Below are positions 7,217-15,261 of a stretch of 43,355 nt of DNA, piece after piece. Both the position numbers and the translations under genes were made by a program. Position 1 is the stretch's first letter. Each line of letters starts with the position of its first letter. The stretch is taken from positions 2,210,782 to 2,254,136 of the forward strand of contig CP070728.1 of assembly GCA_020351025.1 (NCBI GenBank). Reading direction: 5' to 3'. The DNA is from Planctomycetota bacterium. GTDB lineage: Bacteria > Planctomycetota > Phycisphaerae > Sedimentisphaerales > Anaerobacaceae. The notes beneath the pieces are model-generated. The model worked only from the letters and a program-made list of their open reading frames with translations. It did no database searches and was not told the DNA's origin.

Positions 7217-9061
7217 CTAAGGTCCAAACGCCCAAAGCCACTCATCCAAGAAAATACCAAGGTCAGGCACATCAATAGTATCATCGTCATACAGGTCGTA
7301 ATGGTCGTTAAAATCGGGCTCGCCGGAACTGCTCATCCAGGCTGAAGCCAATTTCGTATAATCAATGAAATCTACCTTTTCATCACAGTCGAAATCAGCG
7401 AAGCTAAAATAATATTCGTGTGCTCCGACATCCAACTGGTAACACCGAGGGATTGATGTTCCATAATAATCGCGCAGACCTGGGTCAATTCCGAACTCTG
7501 CCTGCAGGTCCAATCCTGTATTAATAAGAGGTGAATTATTCTGCAGTTGATACGCTGTAAGGCTGTGTAAATTACAGGGGTCGCCAATGGTTCCACCATT
7601 ACCCGGATTGACGAGGCAGGGGTCCGCCTCAAAGCCAACATCGTTACCATCGTGCGTTTCCTGGCTTGTGGCTGACCGCCAAGCAGCCAAGCTGGTATAT
7701 GTAGTACCACCCCAATAAATTTCGATATTATCACCGTATGTCCAGTAGCAATTACCCTTAAAACTCCAGCCGCCGGAGGTTGTGCCAACATAAAGAACAC
7801 GTTTGTCCGCAACGGTTGTAATTATGTTATTGTAGATAGAGGTATTGTAAATACCCCCACTGTCAACCTGAATGCCTGCCCCACGCGTATCAGCCGAAAC
7901 ATACACAGTATTATTATATACATGTGTATCCTGTATACCACCGGATGAACCTGACGACCAAAAATGAATCGCCCCCATTGGGCCTCTGGAGCCTATTGCA
8001 TCATTTTCAGTAATGTTATACCGACAAACGTTATTCGTAAAGGCTGAGGCGCCGCTGAATTGACAAATCAAATACCCGCAGCCCTCGTTATTATATGAAT
8101 AATTGTATTGCATAAGAGAATTGTTACATCCGCCATCGATATCGAAGCCGCCGCCGTCCCCGCCGTCTGTTTTATTGTCGTGTGACTCACAAAACTGAAT
8201 TACAACATTATTTGCCTCCCATGTCCAGATACCCAGTGGCCCACCACCAGGTGCATCACACAACCATCCATTGTTATAGGCTTCAGAGTACTCAATTATC
8301 GCTCCATCAACACCTGAGAGGACAACACCGTTTCCGGAATGCGGTTCTCTGCCGGGAATACCAGCGTTGTTGTAGATTTTGCAGTCGCCGACATAGATAT
8401 CCTGATGCGCGCGATTCGACGGCTGGGGTGGCCACCAGTCATAAGATTCAATTCCAATACAGCCGTTATCATGGACATCTGAGTTGGTAATTCTGACATC
8501 TTTGAAGCCACTGTTGCTCTCGTTCCATGCGCCTATTTGAATCCCTCTTTCCCGATATTCGCTCACATTGACATTGTCGATTCGGACATACTCCAGCTTG
8601 ACACCCCCACTTAAGTCGGTGTAAAAGAGAATGCCGGTGAAGTCAGCATCCACCGTCCGGCCTGCTCCAACAAAAACTAAATCCGTTATTTCAAATGCTG
8701 CACGGTTATATGCGAAAAAGCCCTTGCTTGTGCCCGAACTTATCGTTGCCCTGCCGGTACCATACGAGCTAATCGCAAGTGGATTACCCGGCGTACCACC
8801 ATCCCCTGTATCAAAATACAAGGAACCGTTGAAGGTCTGGCCACCTTCAAAGAATATGCTGTCGCCGGTAGCAAAGTCTACAGTGTTTACCTTGCTGATG
8901 GTCTTCCATGCCTGCTCTGGAGAGGTACCTGGGTATGAATCACTGCCGGAAGGACTGACGTAGTAATCCGTGGCTTCAATGGACCCGCACTGCCACAGAA
9001 GCAGAATAAAAGAGAACCAATAAATGAAGCTCTTATACAAAACACACCCTCCCGAAAGCAT
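7217..9061 (-). CDS. Secreted parallel beta-helix protein (polysaccharide lyase-like) with C-terminal dockerin
   Basis: After a signal peptide (KSFIYWFSFILLLWQCGSIEA) the mature protein begins DYYVSPSGSDSYPGTSPEQAW, the usual opening of secreted right-handed beta-helix proteins of the pectate-lyase superfamily. Many short Asn/Gly/Tyr-rich coils follow (VHDNGCIGIESY, EAYNNGWL, ESHDNKTDGGDGGGFDIDGG). The last 60 residues hold two Ca-loop-like segments (DFDCDEKVDFIDYTKLASAW and YDDDTIDVPDLGIFLDEW), a dockerin-type module in the form common in Phycisphaerae. No catalytic residues can be assigned, so lyase activity is only possible. The start may be TTG at 9040: GGGAGGG lies 6 bases before it, while the ATG at 9061 has no close ribosome site. 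Confidence 0.85.
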   Translation of the reverse strand: MLSGGCVLYKSFIYWFSFILLLWQCGSIEATDYYVSPSGSDSYPGTSPEQAWKTISKVNTVDFATGDSIFFEGGQTFNGSLYFDTGDGGTPGNPLAISSYGTGRATISSGTSKGFFAYNRAAFEITDLVFVGAGRTVDADFTGILFYTDLSGGVKLEYVRIDNVNVSEYRERGIQIGAWNESNSGFKDVRITNSDVHDNGCIGIESYDWWPPQPSNRAHQDIYVGDCKIYNNAGIPGREPHSGNGVVLSGVDGAIIEYSEAYNNGWLCDAPGGGPLGIWTWEANNVVIQFCESHDNKTDGGDGGGFDIDGGCNNSLMQYNYSYNNEGCGYLICQFSGASAFTNNVCRYNITENDAIGSRGPMGAIHFWSSGSSGGIQDTHVYNNTVYVSADTRGAGIQVDSGGIYNTSIYNNIITTVADKRVLYVGTTSGGWSFKGNCYWTYGDNIEIYWGGTTYTSLAAWRSATSQETHDGNDVGFEADPCLVNPGNGGTIGDPCNLHSLTAYQLQNNSPLINTGLDLQAEFGIDPGLRDYYGTSIPRCYQLDVGAHEYYFSFADFDCDEKVDFIDYTKLASAWMSSSGEPDFNDHYDLYDDDTIDVPDLGIFLDEWLWAFGP

Positions 9062-9188
9062 AAAAGACTGGCCTTTTCATCGCCTGACCTTGCCCTCTTT
9101 AGCCTAGCTGAGCAAAATTAACAAATTGTAGTTAGCTTATATCAAATCTGCTGCTTCATATCAAGGCAAAAACGTCTATCGCCGCAGC

Positions 9189-9725
9189 TCAGGCCAAGCC
9201 TATCAATTTAATCAGTCCGCCATACAAGGCAGCGGCGACAATAATAAAAGCAGGATGGACCTTTGTCAGAACGAACAATAAGAATGAGACAACAACAATA
9301 AATAAATATTTCAACTGAAAAACCCGGTTTTTATCCACTAATTGTATCGCAACAGCAATTATCATTGCAAAAATGGCGAACTGAACCGCTTCCAAGCCAG
9401 CTTTTATGAATGGGATGTCCTTATACTTTGAGTAAAGCAACGAGGCAAGTATTATAAACAATATAGCAGGGAGCAAATTCGCTAAGTTGGCTACTATCGC
9501 GCCAGGGACACCTGCGACCTTGTAACCGGTATAAGTTGCAAATTTGATAGATATGGCACCAGGAATAACTCTTACGATTCCAAGGACCTCCAAAAACTCA
9601 GGTCTATCAAGCCAGTGATTGTTTTCGACGACTTCCCTTTCAATCAGAGGCAAAAAGGACTCCGCTCCGCCGAAGGCAAACAACCCGATTCTGAAAAATG
9701 CGATAAAAAGCTCAAGTAAAACCAT
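9189..9725 (-). CDS. Half-size chromate transporter (CHR) family membrane protein
   Basis: The 178 residues comprise one CHR domain (PF02417 type). The N-terminal signature FRIGLFAFGGAESFLPLIER is followed by several hydrophobic helices (AGVPGAIVANLANLLPAILF, AIFAMIIAVAIQLV, YLFIVVVSFLLFVL, AFIIVAAALYGGLI). Short CHR proteins normally occur as adjacent pairs that together equal one full-length ChrA; no second half is adjacent here. The gene is the last of the molybdenum-cofactor run, 18 bases after moaB/mog. Family members move oxyanions such as chromate or sulphate. Its position suggests a molybdate- or tungstate-related oxyanion, but that is inference. Confidence 0.82.
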   Translation of the reverse strand: MVLLELFIAFFRIGLFAFGGAESFLPLIEREVVENNHWLDRPEFLEVLGIVRVIPGAISIKFATYTGYKVAGVPGAIVANLANLLPAILFIILASLLYSKYKDIPFIKAGLEAVQFAIFAMIIAVAIQLVDKNRVFQLKYLFIVVVSFLLFVLTKVHPAFIIVAAALYGGLIKLIGLA

Positions 9726-9743
9726 TTTAAAACTCCTTACTAT

Positions 9744-10220
9744 TTAGTGTCCGCCGCCGAGTATCATCTCCACAGCGTGCGGCAGGACGTCCAAAATTAC
9801 TTCCAATGATTCTTTTGCCGCCTTTGCGCTACCAGGCAAATTAACTATGAGCGTTTTGTTACGAATTCCTGCAATACCCCGCGAAAGAACAGCATTTTTA
9901 GTCTGTTCCCACCCTTTGGCCCGAATTATTTCACTCAAACCCGGAACTATTCTCTCAGACACATCGTTCGTAGCTTCTGGAGTGACATCACGAGGTCCGG
10001 GTCCTGTTCCGCCGGTGGTTAAGACGACATTTACACCAACCTTGTCACAAAAATACTTTAGCTGGTCGGCTATTGCATTGAGATCGTCTTCAACAATCTT
10101 TTTCTCACATACTTCAAATTTGTTCCTGGTCAACATACTCTCTATTGTCCGTCCACTTACATCCTCCCTTTGCTCCCGTGCGCAACTGTCGCTTACTGTC
10201 AGTATAGCTATCTTAATCAT
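9744..10220 (-). CDS. moaB: Molybdopterin adenylyltransferase-type protein (MoaB/Mog family)
   Basis: The protein has the family's start MIKIAILTVSDSC, the MPT-binding loop TTGGTGPGPRDVTPEA, and the closing segment NLPGSAKAAKESLEVILDVL. Its length (158 aa) is that of MoaB/Mog. These enzymes adenylylate molybdopterin before metal insertion by MoeA. The start ATG overlaps the end of the upstream MOSC gene by 8 bases, pointing to translational coupling. MoaB and Mog cannot be told apart reliably by eye; moaB is used as the generic label. Confidence 0.9.
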   Translation of the reverse strand: MIKIAILTVSDSCAREQREDVSGRTIESMLTRNKFEVCEKKIVEDDLNAIADQLKYFCDKVGVNVVLTTGGTGPGPRDVTPEATNDVSERIVPGLSEIIRAKGWEQTKNAVLSRGIAGIRNKTLIVNLPGSAKAAKESLEVILDVLPHAVEMILGGGH

Positions 10221-10710
10221 CAGTTACCTCAATAGCATCGCCCACACTTACCGAGCCTGCTTTTATTACTTTTGTAAAGACGCCTTCTCTTGGCATAATA
10301 CAGTCGCCGACCCTTTTAAAAATTTCGCATCGGTCATGGCACTTTTTGCCGAACTGCGTAATTTCAAGTTGAGCACTTTCGCCAACTTTAAGCTTGTCAC
10401 CGATAGACAGATTGAGAAGGTCCATGCCTTCTGTAGTGATATTCTCGGCGAAATCACCTGGCGATACCTTCGCGCCTCTTTCGACCATTCTGTTTATAGA
10501 CTCGACGGCGAGCAGACTTATCTGCCTGTGCCACTTGCCAGCATGAGCATCACCGATGATGCCAAAGTCGGCTCGCAACTGGGCTTCGGGCACATTAACC
10601 TTGCGTGTGCCTTTTTGCTTAGAAACGGATATCGCCTTAATCCTGCCTTTGTTTGCCAAACGCACCTTATTGCGTTTGGGGTCGCCTTTTGTAGTTGCCG
10701 CTTTTGCCAC
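10213..10710 (-). CDS. MOSC domain protein
   Basis: After a basic N-terminus, residues 23-165 form a MOSC domain (IKAISVSKQKGTRK, FGIIGDAHAGKWHRQISLL, PGDFAENITTEG, LSIGDKLKVG, ITQFGKKCHDRCEIF, GVFTKVIKAGSVSVGD). The Cys in the KKCHDRC motif fits the conserved MOSC cysteine. MOSC domains bind molybdopterin-type cofactors or carry sulphur, as at the C-terminus of Moco sulfurase. Stand-alone MOSC proteins beside moaC and mog are common and are thought to help cofactor maturation. The gene overlaps moaC by 44 bases and moaB by 8. Confidence 0.9.
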   Translation of the reverse strand: MAKAATTKGDPKRNKVRLANKGRIKAISVSKQKGTRKVNVPEAQLRADFGIIGDAHAGKWHRQISLLAVESINRMVERGAKVSPGDFAENITTEGMDLLNLSIGDKLKVGESAQLEITQFGKKCHDRCEIFKRVGDCIMPREGVFTKVIKAGSVSVGDAIEVTDD

Positions 10711-11140
10711 CTGTTTTCTCCAAGAGCTTTAGCTGACTTATTACCATATCCCTGCCTGTGTATTTGAGCATATCATAAATAGTAAGACAGGCAGCAGAGA
10801 CAGCACAAAGAGCTTCCATTTCGACGCCGGTCTTGCCTGAGGACTTGACGGCCACTGTTACAGTAACGGATTTATCCTGCTCATTCATATTAAATTCAAC
10901 ATTGACAGATTCAATTAAGAGCGGATGACACATCGGAATTATCGCAGGCGTTGATTTTACAGCCTGTATAGCTGCTATTTTTGCCGTCGCAAGGACATCG
11001 CCTTTGATACAGCTGCCCAGTTTGAGGATGTCAAAGGCTTCTTCGCCAAGAACGATACATCCGGAAGCTTTTGCAGTTCTGACCGTAGCATCCTTTCCGC
11101 TTACATCTATCATACCACCATCGTTTGCCATCGCTTTCAA
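10667..11140 (-). CDS. moaC: Cyclic pyranopterin monophosphate synthase MoaC
   Basis: MoaC converts the MoaA product 3',8-cyclo-GTP into cyclic pyranopterin monophosphate, the first stable intermediate of molybdenum cofactor synthesis. The sequence shows the family's MIDVSGKDATVRTAKASG start, the active-site segment IIPMCHPLLI, VKSSGKTGVEMEALCAVSAA, LTIYDMLKYTGRDM, and the Lys-rich ending LLEKTGGKSG. The length of 157 aa is normal. The ATG overlaps the moaA stop by 4 bases. ATG codons at codon 1 and codon 4 (MKAMAND) are both possible starts. Confidence 0.95.
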   Translation of the reverse strand: MKAMANDGGMIDVSGKDATVRTAKASGCIVLGEEAFDILKLGSCIKGDVLATAKIAAIQAVKSTPAIIPMCHPLLIESVNVEFNMNEQDKSVTVTVAVKSSGKTGVEMEALCAVSAACLTIYDMLKYTGRDMVISQLKLLEKTGGKSGNYKRRPQTQ

Positions 11141-12090
11141 CCTCCGACATTACGCATAGAGAATCCCACAGCAGGCGAATTCAATCTCGTGTACCTGTGC
11201 TTTTCTGCGATTATTTTTTTCATTAAAGCCAGTATCTGCTCATCGCTGGCACCGCTTCTTATGAGTCCTTTGATGTCATAAAGATAAGCAGAGTACAGGC
11301 AGGGTCTAACTTTTCCATCACTGGTCAGCCGAATCCGATTGCAACGCTGACAGAAAAACTCAGATTTGCCGCTTATAAAGCCAACAGAGCCGGCAGAATC
11401 CTTAGTCTTGAAATACACAGCCGGGCCACTTCCTTTAGTTCCTACTGTAGCAGTTAATGGCCCGAACCTGCTTTCAATATTCTTGCGAACGTGACTGTTT
11501 GGCACAAAAAACCTGTCAGGCTTAGCGCGTTTACTGGTTGGACAGTATTCTATAAACCTGACCGCTATCGGCATCTCGACGCTCAACTGCGCCAATGCAG
11601 TAATATCCTGCTCATTTATTGCCTTTAAGACTACAACGTTAATTTTAACCGGTGTCAGGCCGACTTTTATCGCCTTATTGATACCTCTTTTAACATAATC
11701 CAAAAGGTCGTATCCGGTAATGGTTTGGTAACATCCTCTATCTAAGGAATCGATACTTACATTTACCCTGTTTAATCCTGCAGATTTAAGCTCGTCGGCC
11801 ACCTCCTCAAGCAGAACTCCGTTGGTTGTAAGTGTAAGTTCCTCTATATCGACAACTGTAACAAGCTTGTCCATGAGGGCTACAATGTTTTTCCTTACCA
11901 GTGGTTCCCCTCCGGTCAGGCGAACTTTGCTTACCCCACATTCAGCAAACAATCTGACAATACGGTGGATTTCCTCAAATGTTAAAACTTCACCACGTTT
12001 AATAAGGTCACAATCCCTTAATGGATTACAGTAGATGCAACGCAAATTGCATCTGTCGGTGACCGAAACTCTAAGATAATCAATACGCAT
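11137..12090 (-). CDS. moaA: GTP 3',8-cyclase MoaA (radical SAM)
   Basis: MoaA starts molybdenum cofactor synthesis by radical SAM rearrangement of GTP. The first [4Fe-4S] site is C14-x3-C18-x2-C21 (TDRCNLRCIYC). The SAM motif is TGGEPLVRK at 59-67. The second, GTP-side cluster is C247, C250 and C264 (FFCQRCNRIRL ... RPCLYS). The chain ends in GG, as in functional MoaA, where the terminal GlyGly reaches into the active site. The length of 317 aa is within the usual range. It sits between moeA (13-base gap) and moaC (4-base overlap). Confidence 0.96.
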   Translation of the reverse strand: MRIDYLRVSVTDRCNLRCIYCNPLRDCDLIKRGEVLTFEEIHRIVRLFAECGVSKVRLTGGEPLVRKNIVALMDKLVTVVDIEELTLTTNGVLLEEVADELKSAGLNRVNVSIDSLDRGCYQTITGYDLLDYVKRGINKAIKVGLTPVKINVVVLKAINEQDITALAQLSVEMPIAVRFIEYCPTSKRAKPDRFFVPNSHVRKNIESRFGPLTATVGTKGSGPAVYFKTKDSAGSVGFISGKSEFFCQRCNRIRLTSDGKVRPCLYSAYLYDIKGLIRSGASDEQILALMKKIIAEKHRYTRLNSPAVGFSMRNVGG

Positions 12091-12103
12091 CTATACCTGC
12101 CTG

Positions 12104-13279
12104 TTAAATATGCCTAACCGACACTACTGTTCCTTCTTTAAGCTCTGGGGCACCTTTAGGGATACAGATTAAACCATCGGCACCACACAGCGCACCAAAA
12201 TGCGCAGAACCATGATACTCAACAGGCCTGGCTGTCCCCTTATCAGTAATTACAACCGGCATCCAGGATGGCCTTCCTGCCTTTTTTCTGGAGATAGACG
12301 CTTCCAGCGGCACGTTAATATCAAGAGGTTTAAAATCATAGCCCATCAGCTTGTAAAGAAACGGTTTTACCAAAAGCTCGCACATAACAAAGCCGGAAAC
12401 GGGATGGCCGGGCATTCCAAAACAAAACACGCCCTCAGAGCAGCCAAAAACCGTGGGTTTACCAGGTTTTATCAGGATTTTCTCAAACTCAAGAACAATA
12501 TTATTCTGCTTCAAAATATCAGGCACAAAATCAAAGTCACCAACAGAAACACCGCCCGAGATAAGAACGACATCATTTTCTGAAATGGCTTTTTTAACAG
12601 CTGCGTCGATAGCTTCTCTTGTATCCTCGACAATGCCATAATTTTCTGCAACAGCTCCGACAGCTTCGACCTGTGCAACAAGCTGAAAACTATTGCTGTC
12701 TCTTAGCTGGGGGACCGAAGGTCTTTGTGAGGGTTCTACCAATTCGCTGCCTGTTGCGATAACTCCCACTTTTGGCCTGATGGCCACGCAGGGATTTGCG
12801 CATCCAATTGCAGCCAAAGTTGCAATATGCTGAGGCTTTATAAGGGTACCCTTACTTAGAACTGTTTGTCCTGCTTTAATATCTTCTGCTTTGGCACAAA
12901 TATTAGCTGCGGTTTGCTTTGCAGTGAACCGAACGGTGTTTTGAGTTTTTTTTTCAGTAAACTCAACCATTACGACACAATCAGCCCCTTGAGGGACTTC
13001 GGCACCAGTCATAATTTTGGCGCATTGATTCGGTCCGATTATTTCTTTAGGGTGAAGACCTGCTGGAATCATCTCTACTATAGTAAGTTCATTAGCAAGG
13101 TCCTGTCTTCGACAGGCGTAGCCATCCATAGCCGACTTATTAAAAGGTGGGATATCTATATCCGATTTGACGTCTTGGGCTAATACACGATTTGCCGCAT
13201 TGGCAATATCAACTTTTTCAGTACCAAGCAGATATGCCGAGTTTAAAACAATCTCAAAAGCCTTTTCAAACGGTAGCAT
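12104..13279 (-). CDS. moeA: Molybdopterin molybdenumtransferase MoeA
   Basis: MoeA inserts molybdate into adenylylated molybdopterin. Visible family segments: MLPFEKAFEIVL, DIPPFNKSAMDGYA (35-55), IMTGAEVPQGADCVVMVE, VGVIATGSELVEP, LRDSNS, LISGGVSVGDFDFV, and FGMPGHPVSGFV. The order covers all MoeA domains in 391 aa, a normal length. It starts 4 bases after the stop of the MobB-MobA fusion and ends 13 bases before moaA, so it belongs to the same transcript. Confidence 0.95.
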   Translation of the reverse strand: MLPFEKAFEIVLNSAYLLGTEKVDIANAANRVLAQDVKSDIDIPPFNKSAMDGYACRRQDLANELTIVEMIPAGLHPKEIIGPNQCAKIMTGAEVPQGADCVVMVEFTEKKTQNTVRFTAKQTAANICAKAEDIKAGQTVLSKGTLIKPQHIATLAAIGCANPCVAIRPKVGVIATGSELVEPSQRPSVPQLRDSNSFQLVAQVEAVGAVAENYGIVEDTREAIDAAVKKAISENDVVLISGGVSVGDFDFVPDILKQNNIVLEFEKILIKPGKPTVFGCSEGVFCFGMPGHPVSGFVMCELLVKPFLYKLMGYDFKPLDINVPLEASISRKKAGRPSWMPVVITDKGTARPVEYHGSAHFGALCGADGLICIPKGAPELKEGTVVSVRHI

Positions 13280-13283
13280 TGTT

Positions 13284-14402
13284 TCACCTTCCAGTAAACT
13301 GGCAGTAATCTTTCATAGTGTTGAGGTTTTCGATTTGGTGAGCATCATCCAAGTTTATATATTTAACTTTACAGCTGCCCAAAGCATCAATTATTCGATT
13401 GTTTCCAGATAAGAGGGCTTGCTGGATAGTTTTAAGCGCACTTTTTTTATAGAGAGCAAAAAGGGGCTCATATCGCGTCTCATCGATTCTGGGAACAACA
13501 GCATCAAAGCTCCTGCCCTGCCTGAGCAATGCTTTCATCAAATCAATATCAAGCTGCGGAATGTCGCACGCTATCACAAAATTGAGGTCGTTCGCGGAAG
13601 CTTTTATCGCAGAGGCGATACCCCCCAGCGGTCCATGACCTAGTATCTCATCCGGAATAACCTCTGCGCCAAGAAAGCTGTATTTGAATACATCGTTTGA
13701 ACTGATAAGGATTTGATTAAAATGAGGACGAAGCTGGTCGTAGATATATTTAATCATCGGCTGGCCATTAATTGGCAGCAAACTTTTATTCCGTCCCATT
13801 CGAGCACTTTCGCCGCCGGCCATTATGATAGCCGTTGCCTGCATTTTACAAGCCCATCTGCCATTGACAAGTTCGAACTCGCCAACGCCGACATCAAATT
13901 TATCACCATCAAATGCTACAATTCTATCTGCGTACCGAATAACATTTTTGGCAGAGGGTTTGGGGCTTTGCTCGCTGCAACTTTTAACGACAACAAAAAC
14001 GCCAGGTTCAACAACACGCCGAAGACTGTTCGACTCACAGACTGACACTGCATCATTACCAATAACCTTTAATAATTCATTTGCACCGTCCTCGAGATAT
14101 TTTCTCAAGACTCTAAGCCAGAAAACCTTAGCGGCGCCGGCAGCAAGCATTCTGGAGGTGTCTTTGTTTGCCCGGCTGTCAGTTTCCTCAGTAATGTAGA
14201 AATGTCCTTTTAGTGATGAACAAACACCACAGCCCAACCCACCCCGGGGACAAGTGCCGTTGGCTTTCTGGACAGGGGTCACTTTTAAACCAATGATATT
14301 GTGCTTTAAGCCAAACTTATTAATCAATGAGCAGACAAACCTGGTTTTGCCGCTTCCCCTGCCGGTGGAGCCAACCATCAACATACCTGGAATTTTGAGC
14401 AT
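13284..14402 (-). CDS. mobA: MobB-like P-loop domain fused to MobA molybdenum cofactor guanylyltransferase
   Basis: Residues 1-185 carry a P-loop GSTGRGSGKT (11-20), followed by NIIGLKVTPV and a cysteine cluster at C51, C58 and C61; this part resembles MobB-type GTPases. Residues 189-372 are a MobA nucleotidyltransferase: IIMAGGESARMGRNKSLLP, GHGPLGGIASAI, VIACDIPQL and YEPLFALY. MobA attaches GMP to molybdenum cofactor to make the guanine dinucleotide form. MobB and MobA are usually separate proteins, and here a single chain would do both. The cysteine group is unusual for MobB and may bind metal. The ATG lies 15 bases after the small upstream gene. Confidence 0.85.
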   Translation of the reverse strand: MLKIPGMLMVGSTGRGSGKTRFVCSLINKFGLKHNIIGLKVTPVQKANGTCPRGGLGCGVCSSLKGHFYITEETDSRANKDTSRMLAAGAAKVFWLRVLRKYLEDGANELLKVIGNDAVSVCESNSLRRVVEPGVFVVVKSCSEQSPKPSAKNVIRYADRIVAFDGDKFDVGVGEFELVNGRWACKMQATAIIMAGGESARMGRNKSLLPINGQPMIKYIYDQLRPHFNQILISSNDVFKYSFLGAEVIPDEILGHGPLGGIASAIKASANDLNFVIACDIPQLDIDLMKALLRQGRSFDAVVPRIDETRYEPLFALYKKSALKTIQQALLSGNNRIIDALGSCKVKYINLDDAHQIENLNTMKDYCQFTGR

Positions 14403-14417
14403 TTCAGCAGCGATGGC

Positions 14418-14603
14418 TTATTCGCCCTTTCTCGAAATGTTTAGGCTAATCGTCTCAACGTCGCCAACACCTCGCAAAGATTTAGCCAAGCCGATGACGG
14501 TCTGAGAAATAATATTCTGAGCAAAGCTATTCAGCTCTATATCTTTGCCATTAACGCTCAATTTAACCTTAGCTGTGGGTTTTTGCTTTGGCTCACATCC
14601 CAT
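14418..14603 (-). CDS. Small conserved-type protein heading the molybdenum-cofactor operon
   Basis: A 61-residue protein with sequence features of a real gene: AKVKLSVNGKDIELNSFAQN, then an amphipathic helix (ISQTVIGLAKSL) and a short strand ending VETISLNIS. AAGGAG lies 8 bases before the ATG at 14603; a TTG just upstream (14606) is less likely. It is the first gene of the run and only 15 bases precede the mobBA start. I do not recognise a named family. It lacks the C-terminal GlyGly expected of the MoaD sulphur carrier, and no moaD or moaE is in the window. A small accessory or regulatory role in cofactor handling is possible. Confidence 0.65.
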   Translation of the reverse strand: MGCEPKQKPTAKVKLSVNGKDIELNSFAQNIISQTVIGLAKSLRGVGDVETISLNISRKGE

Positions 14604-14904
14604 CAATTTTTCTCCTTAACTACTACGCCAAGATTTCCCAAGAAACACGCAAATTATTGTAAAACCAAAGCTAATAACACTTATGATAAAGCAAAAGCCG
14701 GCAAAGAGCAAAACAAATGCAACAGAGGAGGCCATAGCTATCTGTGAAGTGCTTTTAGCAGCTCAAATTAATTGCCAGGGCGCAAACGTGGATTGCTTTA
14801 TGTTGACGAGACCCAAAAAAGCATAGTTTGCCCTTAATTTTCTTGCATTATCAGTTTTTCCTGTTAGATTTAGGGAGCTGTCCCAAGAGTAGCTAAAAGG
14901 CAAG
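14604..14904. other. Intergenic region between the molybdenum-cofactor operon and tRNA-Phe
   Basis: It must hold the promoter of the minus-strand cofactor operon; the best minus-strand -10 candidate is TACAAT near 14661-14656, without a good -35. It also holds the tRNA-Phe promoter on the plus strand. I see no coding region and no recognisable Moco riboswitch. Confidence 0.4.
14843..14870 (+). promoter_or_regulatory. Promoter for tRNA-Phe
   Basis: TTGCAT (14843-14848), a 16-base spacer and TAGATT (14865-14870) lie 34 bases before the first tRNA base. The same TAGATT -10 hexamer occurs before the aconitase operon. Confidence 0.55.
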
Positions 14905-14977
<73 letters not shown>

Positions 14978-15142
14978 TTACTTTTTCCCCCATTCCAACT
15001 GTTGCCAAACAAGGACAGAGGAAGACAAAAACACCACAAGTTTTTGAATTTTTTTATAAAAAATTTTTAGAGATGCCGATTTTCAGCTTAAAAATGACGG
15101 TTCATCTACTAAAATCCCGTAGTTTCCACGATTGACATAATT

Positions 15143-15171
15143 TTGTCATGTTCGACAATATTAGATAACAT
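15143..15171 (+). promoter_or_regulatory. Putative promoter of small RNA candidate 1
   Basis: TTGTCA (15143-15148), an exact 17-base spacer, then TAACAT (15166-15171). A start near 15177 would give an about 85-nt transcript ending at the strong terminator. TGACA/TGTCA inverted half-sites overlap the -35 and could bind a regulator. Confidence 0.45.
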
Positions 15172-15176
15172 ATTGC

Positions 15177-15261
15177 ATCTCCTCTTGAAACATCCAGCCG
15201 TAATGGCTGGTCGATGGGCGATAGCATCGGAGCGGAGCGCTATCGCCCTTTTTATTTTTTT
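15177..15261 (+). ncRNA. Candidate small RNA with CU-rich 5' end, two hairpins and a strong terminator
   Basis: The predicted transcript starts with a single-stranded ATCTCCTCTTG, which contains CUCCUC, complementary to Shine-Dalgarno sequences. A perfect hairpin follows (CCAGCC 15194-15199, loop GTAAT, GGCTGG 15205-15210). Then comes a 10-bp terminator stem with a T-run. There is a well-spaced promoter directly upstream and no open frame inside. This layout (free CU-rich seed, stable hairpins, intrinsic terminator) is that of known trans-acting bacterial sRNAs. The alternative is that the terminator only ends tRNA-Phe transcription. Confidence 0.45.
15216..15261 (+). terminator. Strong intrinsic terminator
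   Basis: GGGCGATAGC (15216-15225) and GCTATCGCCC (15239-15248) form a perfect 10-bp stem, followed directly by TTTTTATTTTTTT (15249-15261). It acts on plus-strand transcripts: the sRNA candidate and any tRNA-Phe read-through. Confidence 0.85.
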
